Below, piece by piece: positions 1 through 7,744 of a stretch of 16,561 nucleotides of DNA. Both the position numbers and the translations under genes were made by a program. Origin of the DNA: Phycisphaerae bacterium (lineage in GTDB: Bacteria > Planctomycetota > Phycisphaerae > Sedimentisphaerales > UBA12454); the NCBI GenBank assembly GCA_028712345.1, contig JAQTQF010000013.1:1-16561 (forward strand). The letters run 5' to 3'. A model generated the notes under the pieces. The model searched no databases and was not told the origin of the DNA. It was given only the letters and a program-made list of their open reading frames with translations. Position 1 is the first letter of the stretch; each line of letters starts with the position of its first letter.

Positions 1-33
1 AAATTCTATGCTAAAATTATACATTTAAAAATC

Positions 34-810
34 TTATCCTGTAATTCCAAGTCCCTTGAGAGTATTTTTTGCCCATCTCAAAGACCGCAATTGCGCACAA
101 ACAAGAAGCACTACCGCCACAAACCACGAAACAGTGAACCGTAAAATCATAAGACCAGCCGCACCGATAGAAGCCTTATCAAAATTCCCCCAGGCGCCGA
201 GCAATTCTGCCGGGGTATATATCACACCAAATAAAACCGGCCTGAATATAAGCTGCCACGGAAGAATAAGCACGACCAGCACAAAAGACAGGAAGACAGC
301 CTTGGTAATATGATTTATTCCTCCAAGCTTTCCAACAAGCGAAACATTCATAGCAAAAAGTAAAGTCAGGGAATATACGACAGCAGAAACCGCCAGCAGA
401 TAACTGCAAATCCTGACCACCCAGGCCAGATGCTCGAAATTAATCTTCACCTGTGAAAATTGTATAGCACTAACGGCATTGGGGTCCGCCGCCCTGGAAT
501 TGGCATCAGCAGTCAGTATCTGTGCTGCCTTTTCGATTTTTTCGCTCTTGCTGTCAACTTTTACTTCCTTCTCAGAGACAGCAGAAAGTTTCAAAACCAT
601 AGTGGTAACAGGACAAATATTCTTTGTGGACTCTTTGCCGGGACGAACGACATATTGCGTCGGAGTCAGCCAGAATACCCCCTGCAATATGAACAGGCAC
701 AAAAAACTGACAAAAAAGAAAAGATTCTTGATACTCTTAAGGGTTCCGACTGCCTCAAGACAATCTGTAGTATCGAGAAGCTTGTCCTGTTTTTTGTTTT
801 CTTCTGTCAT
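34..810 (-). CDS. Hypothetical four-helix integral membrane protein
   Basis: Function not recognised. I place the start at the ATG at 810 (258 residues) because AAGGAG lies 7 nt upstream on the minus strand. The frame stays open to an ATG at 1053, but that extension runs through two hairpins and has no clear ribosome site. A short charged N-terminus is followed by a probable membrane segment at 29-48. A hydrophilic loop (about 50-125) comes next, rich in Lys, Glu, Ala and Ser. Three more hydrophobic segments follow at about 129-155, 169-187 and 217-240, and the tail is basic (LRSLRWAKNTLKG), probably cytoplasmic. The loop between helices 1 and 2 would be outside the cytoplasm. The gene is divergent from the SurA/PpiD-like gene. 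No catalytic motif is visible. That it is a real gene is well supported; its role is unknown. Confidence 0.72.
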   Translation of the reverse strand: MTEENKKQDKLLDTTDCLEAVGTLKSIKNLFFFVSFLCLFILQGVFWLTPTQYVVRPGKESTKNICPVTTMVLKLSAVSEKEVKVDSKSEKIEKAAQILTADANSRAADPNAVSAIQFSQVKINFEHLAWVVRICSYLLAVSAVVYSLTLLFAMNVSLVGKLGGINHITKAVFLSFVLVVLILPWQLIFRPVLFGVIYTPAELLGAWGNFDKASIGAAGLMILRFTVSWFVAVVLLVCAQLRSLRWAKNTLKGLGITG

Positions 811-1149
811 TTTATTTCTCCTTAAATAAATTTTGTCATACCTTACGCGAAAATTTCGGCTCCTAAAGCCTGCCGGTTTATCCGGCAAGTTTGTTCCGTT
901 TAGCCTCGCGATCACTATCGCGGCGTTCATTTTGTGCTGATTTGGGTCTTTTTTCAACAACCTTTTTCTATTAAGCGCCAAATACACAAATATTTGCGTC
1001 AAAAGGGCAAATGTTTTTTTATTGCAAAACCACGGCGATTGCTTATACTTCATCGTTTGTAAGCCTGTGCAGTGTGCAAATGTAATGCTTTTGCTGGCAG
1101 AGAGTTATAACAAACTAACAAACTTTTAAATGTTTTTTGGAGTACCTGT
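811..1149. other. Divergent intergenic region with two short hairpins
   Basis: This gap of 339 bp separates the leftward membrane protein from the rightward SurA/PpiD-like gene. It should hold both promoters, but I find no convincing -35/-10 pair. TATAAC at 1106-1111 is a possible -10 for the rightward gene, without a good -35. Two perfect hairpins lie in the half nearer the leftward gene. One is at 871-887 (6 bp, loop TTTAT) and the other at 907-922 (CGCGAT, loop CACT, ATCGCG). No T-tract follows either stem, so they are not obvious intrinsic terminators. The ribosome site for the leftward gene is at about 818-823, and that for the rightward gene (GGAG) is just before 1150. Confidence 0.5.
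871..922. repeat. Tandem pair of small palindromes
   Basis: Two perfect 6-bp stems occur 19 nt apart: TGCCGG/CCGGCA with loop TTTAT (871-887), and CGCGAT/ATCGCG with loop CACT (907-922). The first resembles the larger palindrome at 15181-15201: both have AAAGC just before the stem and a TTTAT loop. Read on the minus strand they lie in the untranslated leader of the leftward membrane protein. They could be REP-like elements or leader structures; the sequence alone does not decide. Confidence 0.45.
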
Positions 1150-3345
1150 ATGCATCTGGTCAAATGGTTCAGAAAGAATATGACAAAGCTGATGGCGATA
1201 TTTGTGATACTCATAATGTTTGCTTTCATTATGCCAAGCCTCTTAAATCAGCTTGCAAAACCGCGGTCAAGCGGACCCGGAAAGGCAATGTGGTATTACG
1301 ATAAAGACGAAAAAATCAGTTTTAATGACATAAGGCAAGCCACAAACGAACTGGCCGTACTTAAAAGCCTGTTTATAGACAGGTTTCTTCTGGGACAAAG
1401 AGACCTCAAGTTTGTCCTGACCGGCGAGCTTCTTTTCCCTGAAGCCTTTCCAGGTGCTGAGATGAGCGACAATATGAAAAGTGTCGTTATGCAAAATCAG
1501 CTTAAAATAAGCCCGTCAAAAATAGATGATTTCTTCGGACAATCCAGAGGAAGAGCCGAACTTTTCTGGATACTCCTCAAAGAAGAAGCTAAAAAAGCCG
1601 GTTGTACCGTTTCACCAAAACAGGCCGGAGATTTATTAAGACGCATCATAGAAAAAATGACGGAAAACAAGGTCGACCCGGCAGCATTAGTAAAAAATCT
1701 TTGCCAGGCTCGGCAGGTAACAGAGGATAATGTCCTGGCAGCTTTCGCGGATATGCTGGCAGTAATAAGCTATGCGGGAATTGTTACGGATATTGAAGAT
1801 GTTACTGAAATGGAGATGGTCTCTACAGCAGTAAAAACGGAAGAGAAAATCTCTACGCAATTCGTAGAATTCAACGCTGACGCTTTCACCGCACAGAACC
1901 AGGAACCAACCGAAGAAGAAATCGCAGAGCAATTTAATAAATACAAAAACTATTTCGCAGGAAACGGTTCTCAGGATAACCCCTGCGGTTTCGGATACAA
2001 ACAAAAAACCAGAGTCGCAATCGAGTATGCGATAGTAAAACTTGACGATGTTAAAAAACTCGTGGCCGTCCCCACAGAAGAAGAGGCCGAGAACTTTTAT
2101 CAGCAAAACCTCGAACAATTTATTGACGAAATTCCTGCTGATGAAAATGACCCGAATTCGCCAATGATTCAGAGGCAGAAGAACTACGCTGAAGTTGCGG
2201 CAGTGATAAAGAATGTTCTGCTCGGCAGAAAAATAAACGCAAATGCCACTAAGCTCCTCAGCGAGCTCGTCGACTCGGCAGAAGCCGCATACAGCAGTCT
2301 CGATTTTGAAAAAGCAACGGTTGAGCAGTTTAGGGAAAAAGCCGGAGACTATTCTGCCGCCGCCGAAAAAATCGCAAAGCAGAATAATGTAAAGATATAT
2401 ACCGGAAAAACCGGCCTGCTGACCGCAGACGATCTCCAGGCCAGCCGGACTCTCGCATCTCTGATAATGCAGGGACAAAGCAGAATTCCAACGAGACTGA
2501 TTAAAATTGTATTCGCTTGTCCGCAGCTCGGCGACGAAGCGATAAATCTCGGACCGTATGACCCGGCAAAACCAAGAATGTTCGTCAGCGCAGGTCCGTT
2601 CTACGACAATATGGGTTCTATTGCGGCAATGGTTCGTGTTATCGATACCGCCGGCGCTTTCGTTCCTGAGAATGTCGAGTTCAGCTATGAGAAAAACCTG
2701 CCTCGAATATCCGAAAATCAGCAAATGTCTGAAAACACTTATTCGCTAAGTCAGATTGTAAAACAGGATTGCAAACGCCTTAAAGCGTTCACTACGGCTT
2801 GTCAGAAAGCAGAGGAATTCTTAAAGCTCGCACATAATAAAAGCTGGGACAAAGCCCTTGAAAAATTCAATGCAGACTATCCCGCCAAAGATGTGGCCGA
2901 TGCAAACACATTTGAATTGCAGCAATGGGTAAACAGGGGCAGAATTTCGCTTTCTGATATAGAAATGACGAAACTCAGTATGGGCAATTCTCCGATAGCG
3001 GAAAAATTCGTTCAGCAAAGCAGTACTTACGGCAAACTTATAGACTCGTTCTATTCGCTGTTCAAAAACGAATCGCAAACCGTCGCCGATGTTCCGCTGG
3101 TCATTAAATCCGAGCCTCTGCTGAGCTGTTATGCCGTAAAGAGTCTAAGCAGAACCCTTACCCCGATAGAAAGCTACGAAAATAACAGGCAGCAGCTCGC
3201 CTATGGCAGAGATTATGTGATGGCACAAAGTATGGCCTTTGAATTCTTTATGCCTGACAACATTATCAAGAGAACAAAACTCAGACCTGCACAGGAATCA
3301 AAATCGCCGCAGACCGGCGAAAATGCAAACGGAGATGAACTGTGA
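1150..3345 (+). CDS. Membrane-anchored SurA/PpiD-like periplasmic protein
   Basis: Likely an envelope folding factor or chaperone, anchored in the inner membrane with a large periplasmic part. This is inferred from architecture. A short basic N-terminus (HLVKWFRKNMTK) precedes one strong membrane helix at about 12-34; about 700 mostly hydrophilic, helix-prone residues follow. That layout resembles PpiD. A stretch near residues 235-265 (QEPTEEEIAEQFNKYKNYF) and another near 305-325 (VPTEEEAENFYQQNLEQF) resemble the repeated 'PTxEEixxyyxxnxxxF' pattern of SurA/PpiD-type chaperone domains. I cannot identify a parvulin catalytic core, so prolyl isomerase activity is doubtful. The start is supported by GGAG 7 nt upstream of the ATG. 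The stop overlaps the GTG of the next gene, so the two are translationally coupled. The family call is moderate and the gene itself is certain. Confidence 0.62.
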   Translation: MHLVKWFRKNMTKLMAIFVILIMFAFIMPSLLNQLAKPRSSGPGKAMWYYDKDEKISFNDIRQATNELAVLKSLFIDRFLLGQRDLKFVLTGELLFPEAFPGAEMSDNMKSVVMQNQLKISPSKIDDFFGQSRGRAELFWILLKEEAKKAGCTVSPKQAGDLLRRIIEKMTENKVDPAALVKNLCQARQVTEDNVLAAFADMLAVISYAGIVTDIEDVTEMEMVSTAVKTEEKISTQFVEFNADAFTAQNQEPTEEEIAEQFNKYKNYFAGNGSQDNPCGFGYKQKTRVAIEYAIVKLDDVKKLVAVPTEEEAENFYQQNLEQFIDEIPADENDPNSPMIQRQKNYAEVAAVIKNVLLGRKINANATKLLSELVDSAEAAYSSLDFEKATVEQFREKAGDYSAAAEKIAKQNNVKIYTGKTGLLTADDLQASRTLASLIMQGQSRIPTRLIKIVFACPQLGDEAINLGPYDPAKPRMFVSAGPFYDNMGSIAAMVRVIDTAGAFVPENVEFSYEKNLPRISENQQMSENTYSLSQIVKQDCKRLKAFTTACQKAEEFLKLAHNKSWDKALEKFNADYPAKDVADANTFELQQWVNRGRISLSDIEMTKLSMGNSPIAEKFVQQSSTYGKLIDSFYSLFKNESQTVADVPLVIKSEPLLSCYAVKSLSRTLTPIESYENNRQQLAYGRDYVMAQSMAFEFFMPDNIIKRTKLRPAQESKSPQTGENANGDEL

Positions 3346-3749
3346 AAGACACTTCCGCCGCAAAATTAAACTTGCCGGCCGTTGCATATCTGTTTCTGGT
3401 CGGGATTGCGGGGTGGTGGATACCCGGCGCAGGACACTGGATTATCGGTCAGCCAAAAAAAGCTGCCATAATTTTTTTCTCCATCGCTTTTGCGCTTCTG
3501 CTTGGAATATGGCTTGGCTCAATTGCCGTCATCGATGCAAAAACTCCATGGTACTGGGCACAACTGCTTAATTCCCCAACCGTAGCGTATCTTGCTCATA
3601 TCAGCCATGTATTCGGTCTCGAATCTTATGGCAAACCAAGAGAACTGGGAGAAATATATACCGGTATCGCCGGAATGCTGAACCTTTTATCCGTTGTAAA
3701 TGCGGTGTATCTGGCGCACTGCAATACAACCAAAGAGTATAACAAATGA
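3342..3749 (+). CDS. Small membrane protein, possibly DUF6677-like
   Basis: 135 residues beginning with GTG. The GTG overlaps the upstream TGA (GTGA), and GGAG lies 7 nt upstream inside the previous gene, so translation is coupled. Hydrophobic segments are visible at about 10-35 (with PGAGHWIIGQPKKA), 40-65, and near the C-terminus (about 108-127). The 'P-G-x-G-H-x-x-x-G-x-x-K/R' turn between two helices is reminiscent of small planctomycete membrane proteins of the DUF6677 type and of TM2-like proteins; this is from memory. No catalytic residues stand out. Tight coupling to the PpiD-like protein suggests a partner or co-regulated envelope protein. Function unknown. Confidence 0.6.
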   Translation: MKDTSAAKLNLPAVAYLFLVGIAGWWIPGAGHWIIGQPKKAAIIFFSIAFALLLGIWLGSIAVIDAKTPWYWAQLLNSPTVAYLAHISHVFGLESYGKPRELGEIYTGIAGMLNLLSVVNAVYLAHCNTTKEYNK

Positions 3750-4006
3750 TGACCAATCTGCTGTTATTTAAATACATACTGGCGGGATTTACAACGCCGG
3801 TGCATATCGGCTCAACCGCAGCAGCCCTGCTCTGGGCATTACCGCTGCTGGCCGTTATTTCAATTGTCTATAAAACCCTCAAGCTTGAAGAGGTTAAGTT
3901 CGCCGACTTTGTCAAACAGGTATCGCTGCTTTTCGGCTCAATCCTGATTTTTATGATACTTGCCGCCGCAGCCATATTCATCGCGATGAAACTGGCGATA
4001 GGCTAA
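3746..4006 (+). CDS. Small two-helix membrane protein of unknown function
   Basis: 86 residues whose ATG overlaps the previous stop (ATGA), which is the third gene in a translationally coupled row. After a short N-terminus there is a hydrophobic helix at about 22-42, a short charged segment (KTLKLEEVKFADFVKQ) and a second helix at about 60-84 (LLFGSILIFMILAAAAIFIAM). That makes a hairpin-like membrane protein with an acidic and basic middle loop. No family recognised. Its position suggests it acts with the two upstream envelope proteins. The overlapping start makes the gene believable despite its size. Confidence 0.6.
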   Translation: MMTNLLLFKYILAGFTTPVHIGSTAAALLWALPLLAVISIVYKTLKLEEVKFADFVKQVSLLFGSILIFMILAAAAIFIAMKLAIG

Positions 4007-4066
4007 GACTCCGCCGGCTGCCATAAAATATTTTTGAGGGAAAATATAAAACATCAGGATGCAAGA

Positions 4067-5074
4067 ATGACAAAAAAAAGACCAAAAAAAATAAAAAGAC
4101 AAGACGCTTCTTTGCTCGACAAATCCAGCGACTATTATTTACATCTCATCGAAAATTCCAGGGATATATTTTATATAATCGATACCAAAACAGGCAAATT
4201 TGAATATGTGAGCCCTTCTGCCCTCGAACTCCTCGGCTTTACGCCGAAAGAAATACTGCAAATGGGTACTGAAGGAATGGACGAAAGAACACATCCCGAT
4301 GACCTTCTGGAGGTTAGACAAAAAACTGAATATATATTGGCGGGAAATCCCCTGCCGAGTAATTTCGATTACTATGTAGAAAAGAGAATCAAACACAAAG
4401 CGGGTCATTATGTCTGGTTGGGCATTAACAGAAAATTCATACCCGGCAGCAACGGCAGAATTGAAAAATCTGTCGGCAATATACACGACATAACAGGAAG
4501 AAAACAGCTGACGCTGCAATTAGAACAGGCTTTGGATAATTACAAAACTCTGTACAACAATGCGAGAGTCGCGTTGTACAGAGTCAGAATCAGCGACGGA
4601 AAAATGCTCGAATGCAATGAGATGGCGGCAAAAATACTCGGATACGAAAACAGGGAACAATGTCTGGCCGAGCACTACTCCGCAGAACATTATGTCCACC
4701 CAAAACGCAGAAGAGAACTGCTGAACCTTCTTACAAAGAAAAAACATGTTGACTGTTATGAAGTGGAAACTCGCCGACCGGACGGTTCCTTGCTTTGGAT
4801 AAGGGCTTCAATGCAGATGTATCCGGAAAAAGGTTATCTCGAAGGCGCTATATGGGACATCACCGCATCAAAATTATTAACGCCGGTAGAGAAAAAAATT
4901 CTCGAATTTATAATGCAGGGTAAAAGCAGCAAGGAAATCGCTTTCCAGTTAAAGCGTTCCATCAGAACCGTTGAAGACCACAGAGCGCATATTATGCAAA
5001 AACTGGGCGCCAATAATCTTGTCGAACTGACAAAAAAGGCTATAGACTCAGGAATCGAACCTCAAGAGGAGTAA
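4067..5074 (+). CDS. PAS-PAS-LuxR (GerE-type HTH) sensor-regulator
   Basis: A one-component transcription regulator of about 335 residues. It has a lysine-rich N-terminus and a first PAS domain at about 20-145, including YYLHLIENSRDIFYIID, FEYVSPSALELLGFTPKEI and a PAC-like end (VGNIHDITGRKQ). A second PAS follows at about 155-262 (YNNARVALYRVRISDGKML, ending GAIWDITASK), then a LuxR-type HTH from about 271 (LTPVEKKILEFIMQGKSSKEIA, RTVEDHRAHIMQKLGA). No receiver or kinase domain, so the signal is probably sensed directly by the PAS domains. The frame is open to a TTG at 4034, but I prefer the ATG at 4067 with AGGA 7 nt upstream. Two A8 runs lie in the first dozen codons. The gene follows the membrane set by about 60 bp and may be cotranscribed. 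Ligand and targets unknown. Confidence 0.85.
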   Translation: MTKKRPKKIKRQDASLLDKSSDYYLHLIENSRDIFYIIDTKTGKFEYVSPSALELLGFTPKEILQMGTEGMDERTHPDDLLEVRQKTEYILAGNPLPSNFDYYVEKRIKHKAGHYVWLGINRKFIPGSNGRIEKSVGNIHDITGRKQLTLQLEQALDNYKTLYNNARVALYRVRISDGKMLECNEMAAKILGYENREQCLAEHYSAEHYVHPKRRRELLNLLTKKKHVDCYEVETRRPDGSLLWIRASMQMYPEKGYLEGAIWDITASKLLTPVEKKILEFIMQGKSSKEIAFQLKRSIRTVEDHRAHIMQKLGANNLVELTKKAIDSGIEPQEE

Positions 5075-5443
5075 GACCATCCTAAATTTTTACATTTTTT
5101 ATAAAAATCTTCCTATAAACTGTCGGTTTTTAGAACAAAAATGCGTTTTTTCTTAACTTCCCGTATTTACCACGGTTGCAGACTTTTCTGTCTCTTTCTA
5201 TAATGAACTCTCGAAAAGATGGGAAGTGGCGAGCCTTGCCGGTGCCGTTTGTCCAAAAGATGAGGTACGAAGTTTGAGGGTGGTACGGGTTTGTGGCGGT
5301 GTCTGCAAAGGCCCCGGGCGTGTGGTGGTATTTTGCGCCTATGACATTCAAAATGATTGCACCAACTCTTTGCGATGTAGTTTGTTGAGATTAAGGGTTG
5401 TGGTTTTTTAGTGAATGCCCGACTAAGGGAAGGGAGGGATGAA
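5075..5443 (+). other. Intergenic region: promoter and long leader of the small LuxR gene
   Basis: About 370 bp without a convincing gene. The first 100 bp are very AT-rich. A sigma-70-like promoter lies at 5176-5204. From the expected start near 5211 there is a GC-richer leader of about 230 nt up to the ATG at 5444. The leader is G-rich on the plus strand (for example AGTTTGAGGGTGGTACGGG) and contrasts with the AT-rich DNA before it. Frames are open on both strands (5226-5411 plus, 5130-5351 minus), but neither has a good ribosome site. I do not recognise a known riboswitch. Confidence 0.5.
5176..5204 (+). promoter_or_regulatory. Sigma-70-type promoter for the HTH-only LuxR gene
   Basis: TTGCAG at 5176-5181 and a perfect TATAAT at 5199-5204 are separated by 17 bp, the ideal spacing. 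Transcription would begin near 5211, giving an untranslated leader of about 230 nt before the GGAGG-ATG at 5444. This is the best promoter match in the window. It also implies that the small LuxR gene is transcribed independently of the PAS-LuxR gene upstream. Confidence 0.6.
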
Positions 5444-5800
5444 ATGACCTTGGTTTCCGAGGAATTGTGTATCTTTGACAGGGATGAGTGGGAGATACTT
5501 ATAGAGGAATTGGCATTATCTCCGAGGCAGAGTCAGATAGTTCGTCACTTGTTCTTAGGCCAATCTGATAAGCAAATAGCTCAGGCAATGGAACTCGCCC
5601 TGCCGACCGTCAGAACGCACCTTGGGCGAATTTTTGCGAAATTCAATGTACAGGACAGGCACGAACTTATTCTTTATGTTTTTCATCATTTTCGCAGTGC
5701 CTGCAGATCTGTTAACTGTCCGCTGCAGTCTTTGCATCATAACGGACAGTTTGCGGAAACTGATGTGAATAAGGATACTGATATTAAGCCCGCTAAATAA
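5444..5800 (+). CDS. HTH-only LuxR-family transcription regulator
   Basis: 118 residues if started at the ATG at 5444, which has GGAGG 6 nt upstream. An in-frame GTG at 5411 would add 11 residues but has no better ribosome site. After a short acidic N-terminus, a GerE/LuxR HTH occupies about residues 25-80 (LSPRQSQIVRHLFLGQSDKQIA, then LPTVRTHLGRIFAKFNVQDRHEL). There is no receiver, PAS or ligand-binding domain. The C-terminal 35 residues are polar and look disordered. It is a DNA-binding regulator whose activity is probably set by its level or by partner proteins. A 6-bp palindrome (CCGCTA, loop AATAA, TAGCGG; 5790-5806) overlaps the end of the gene but has no T-tract. Convergent with rpoN. 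Confidence 0.82.
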   Translation: MTLVSEELCIFDRDEWEILIEELALSPRQSQIVRHLFLGQSDKQIAQAMELALPTVRTHLGRIFAKFNVQDRHELILYVFHHFRSACRSVNCPLQSLHHNGQFAETDVNKDTDIKPAK

Positions 5801-5922
5801 TAGCGGATACTGCATAAATGTGGAATTGCGGAGAAATGGTAAACCCGCATTACGATGAATTGGCCGGTACAAATAGCCTCCCTATTGCCAGCCTTTTCTA
5901 ATTTTACAGCAGTGGCGAAAAT

Positions 5923-7407
5923 TTAAAACCGCTTCCTGAAACGCCCCGTCGGAGTGTTCATCAACTTGCGATACTTGGCAACTGTACGCCGGGCGATGTC
6001 CTTTACCCCCATCTGCTCAAGTTTTTCCCTGATTGCCTCGTCGCTCATTGGCTTTGATTTATCTTCAGAGTCGATTATCTGCTGCATCTTGGCGCGAATC
6101 GCCTCAAAACTCTCAGTTCCGCCGTCATCGGTTTCCATTCCGCCGCCAAACAAATCCCGCAAAGGCATAATGCCCTGCGAAGACTGGATATACTTGCCCG
6201 CAACGGCACGGGACACCGTCGCGATATGAATCCCGACAATACCAGCTATTTCAGACATCGGCAGCGGTCTCAAATACATCGTGCCCTTTTCAAAAAACTT
6301 TTTCTGCCGTTCCACTATAGCTTCGCTCACTCGCAAAAGGGTGTTTTTTCGTTGTTCTATCGCGTCCATCAGCCATTGAGCCGAACGAATATTATTTTTC
6401 AGAAAATCCCGTGTCTTATTATCAACCTTTCTGTCCCTGGCCATACCCGCATAATACTGATTTATCCGCAAAGACGGAATACTTCTATCCGCAAGATAAA
6501 CTTTGAAATCCCCTGCTTCATCAGATTCAACAATAACATCGGCCTTTATCGGATGATTGCGCTCCGTGCTTATTTGAAGACCCGGAGATGTATCGAGTTT
6601 TCTCATCCGGCTTATCGCCTCGCTTATCCGCTCAACCGAACAATTCATCTTGCGGGCTATATCGGGGAGTTTATTCTCCAGAAGTTTATCAAGATGATTT
6701 GACACAAGCTCGGTTTCAAAACTCATATCATCGGGCGACTGTGCCATCTGTATAAGCAGACATTCTTTTAAATCTCGCGCGCCGATACCAGACGGTTCAA
6801 GCTGCTGAATAATTTTTAAAGCCGCTTCGAGATGCTCTACGCCGAAATCGTGCTTGTCCTTATTGTGGAGCTGCTGAAGTCTTACCTTCAGATAGCCCTT
6901 CTCGTCAATATAATCAATAATCAGCTGGCCGGCCTTTTTAATCTTTTCCTCAGCATCGACAAGTCGCCATTGTTCGCTAAGATAGGCGTGAAGCGACTGC
7001 CCCTTATCGGCAGTATTATTCATCGCCTCAAGTTTTTTGTCCGGATCATCACTGCTTCCCGACCGCTTTGAAATCTCCGTACGATAAAAATAGTCATCAG
7101 ACTGATCGGCAAAATCATTAAGTCTTTTGAAATCATCCCTCTGACCTTCATCCTGCCTGATTATTTGGTCTTGTTCACTCTGACCGGGCTCTACAATCTC
7201 TTCGATTTTGCCGTCCGTCTCAGTACTAAGCTCATTAGTTTCGTCGGTCTCTTCGGTTTCAAGAACGGGATTGCTGTTAAGCTCAGTCTCAATCTTGGCG
7301 AGAAGCCCAAGCGTCGGAAGCTGTAATATCTCCATTGACTGTATCATCCGCGGAGCAAGCTTCATTCGCTGCTCCATCCGCATTTGACCTGTCATACTCA
7401 GCTTCAT
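5923..7407 (-). CDS. rpoN: RNA polymerase sigma-54 factor
   Basis: Directs RNA polymerase to -24/-12 promoters that need an AAA+ activator. All regions are visible in 494 residues. The Gln/Met/Leu-rich activator-binding region I is at 1-50 (MRMEQRMKLAPRMIQSMEILQLP, then ELNSNPVLE). An acidic region II follows at about 50-115, then the core-binding region (SGIGARDLKECLLIQ). The DNA-binding part includes an HTH (MSEIAGIVGIHIATVSRAV). The RpoN box ARRTVAKYRK is intact at 472-481, near the C-terminus. Length is typical of the family. The ribosome site before the ATG at 7407 is weak (AGGT), and other Met codons follow closely, but region I supports the first. A predicted promoter lies just upstream. 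murJ precedes it on the same strand. No sigma-54 activator gene (AAA+) is in the window. Confidence 0.96.
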   Translation of the reverse strand: MKLSMTGQMRMEQRMKLAPRMIQSMEILQLPTLGLLAKIETELNSNPVLETEETDETNELSTETDGKIEEIVEPGQSEQDQIIRQDEGQRDDFKRLNDFADQSDDYFYRTEISKRSGSSDDPDKKLEAMNNTADKGQSLHAYLSEQWRLVDAEEKIKKAGQLIIDYIDEKGYLKVRLQQLHNKDKHDFGVEHLEAALKIIQQLEPSGIGARDLKECLLIQMAQSPDDMSFETELVSNHLDKLLENKLPDIARKMNCSVERISEAISRMRKLDTSPGLQISTERNHPIKADVIVESDEAGDFKVYLADRSIPSLRINQYYAGMARDRKVDNKTRDFLKNNIRSAQWLMDAIEQRKNTLLRVSEAIVERQKKFFEKGTMYLRPLPMSEIAGIVGIHIATVSRAVAGKYIQSSQGIMPLRDLFGGGMETDDGGTESFEAIRAKMQQIIDSEDKSKPMSDEAIREKLEQMGVKDIARRTVAKYRKLMNTPTGRFRKRF

Positions 7408-7464
7408 AATACTATTTACCTAACAAACGGCCGTGTTTAGCAAATTTCGTTCCAATTAACTGTT

Positions 7465-7493
7465 AATATAGCAAATTGGGGCAAAAAATACAA
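7465..7493 (-). promoter_or_regulatory. Sigma-70-type promoter for rpoN
   Basis: On the minus strand TTGTAT (7493-7488) and TATATT (7470-7465) are 17 bp apart. The expected start is near 7457, which leaves a leader of about 50 nt to the rpoN ATG. This suggests rpoN can be transcribed apart from murJ and recR. The prediction rests on hexamer match and spacing only. Confidence 0.5.
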
Positions 7494-7558
7494 TAAAATA
7501 TGAAAAAACGGGGAAAATACGGCAGAAATCCGCCCCTGATGGATGATATCTCGGCTAG

Positions 7559-7730
7559 CCCTGCCAATACTTATCCGCCTTCGGAGTGATTTATCCGCCT
7601 ATGGCGGACCTTGGCAGGGTTGTCATTCTGAGCAAAGCGAAGAATCTATTTAAACTCCATCGGCCATCAGGCCGATTCCACAACTAAAAATTAAGAATTT
7701 AAAATTAAAATCACCTCTGTGTCTCTGTGG
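7559..7730. repeat. Modular intergenic hairpin repeat, copy 1
   Basis: The modules from left to right are as follows. An outer 9-bp inverted pair CCCTGCCAA (7559-7567) / TTGGCAGGG (7611-7619) encloses a small hairpin TCCGCC-TAT-GGCGGA (7594-7608). Inside the outer pair the unit TTATCCGCCT is duplicated (7571-7580 and 7591-7600). Next is a conserved core TGTCATTCTGAGC (7621-7633) followed by AAGCGAAGAATCTA. A second hairpin ATCGGCC-ATCA-GGCCGAT lies at 7659-7676. Last come AT-rich low-complexity DNA and CTCTGTGTCTCTGTGG (7715-7730). The same module order recurs at 9380-9600. It sits just downstream of murJ and may act on mRNA 3' ends or be a non-autonomous mobile element. Confidence 0.75.
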
Positions 7731-7744
7731 TGAAACATAAAAAC

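Larger units (their letters stand above)
7408..7744. other. Intergenic region murJ-rpoN: promoter plus modular repeat
   Basis: This region of 337 bp between the murJ stop and the rpoN start, both leftward, holds two things. Near rpoN there is a predicted sigma-70 promoter (7465-7493). The rest, from about 7559 to 7730, is a hairpin-containing repeat also found upstream of murJ. No coding frame is convincing. Confidence 0.55.

Noticed and set aside
811..1053. N-terminal extension of the leftward membrane protein to an ATG at 1053
   Set aside because: The extension is not hydrophobic or motif-bearing, runs through two palindromes, and the internal ATG at 810 has a strong AAGGAG 7 nt upstream.
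1687..2724. Long minus-strand frame of 345 codons opposite the SurA/PpiD-like gene
   Set aside because: It lies wholly inside a well-supported plus-strand gene; its Cys- and Phe-rich translation without domains looks like a shadow frame.
5130..5411. Overlapping open frames on both strands in the LuxR leader (73 and 61 codons)
   Set aside because: Neither has a clear ribosome site or recognisable motif; the plus one overlaps the leader of a gene with a better start. Kept only as a possible unrecognised element.
5790..5806. Intrinsic terminator after the small LuxR gene
   Set aside because: The 6-bp stem overlaps the stop codon and no T-run follows, so I mention it only as a palindrome.
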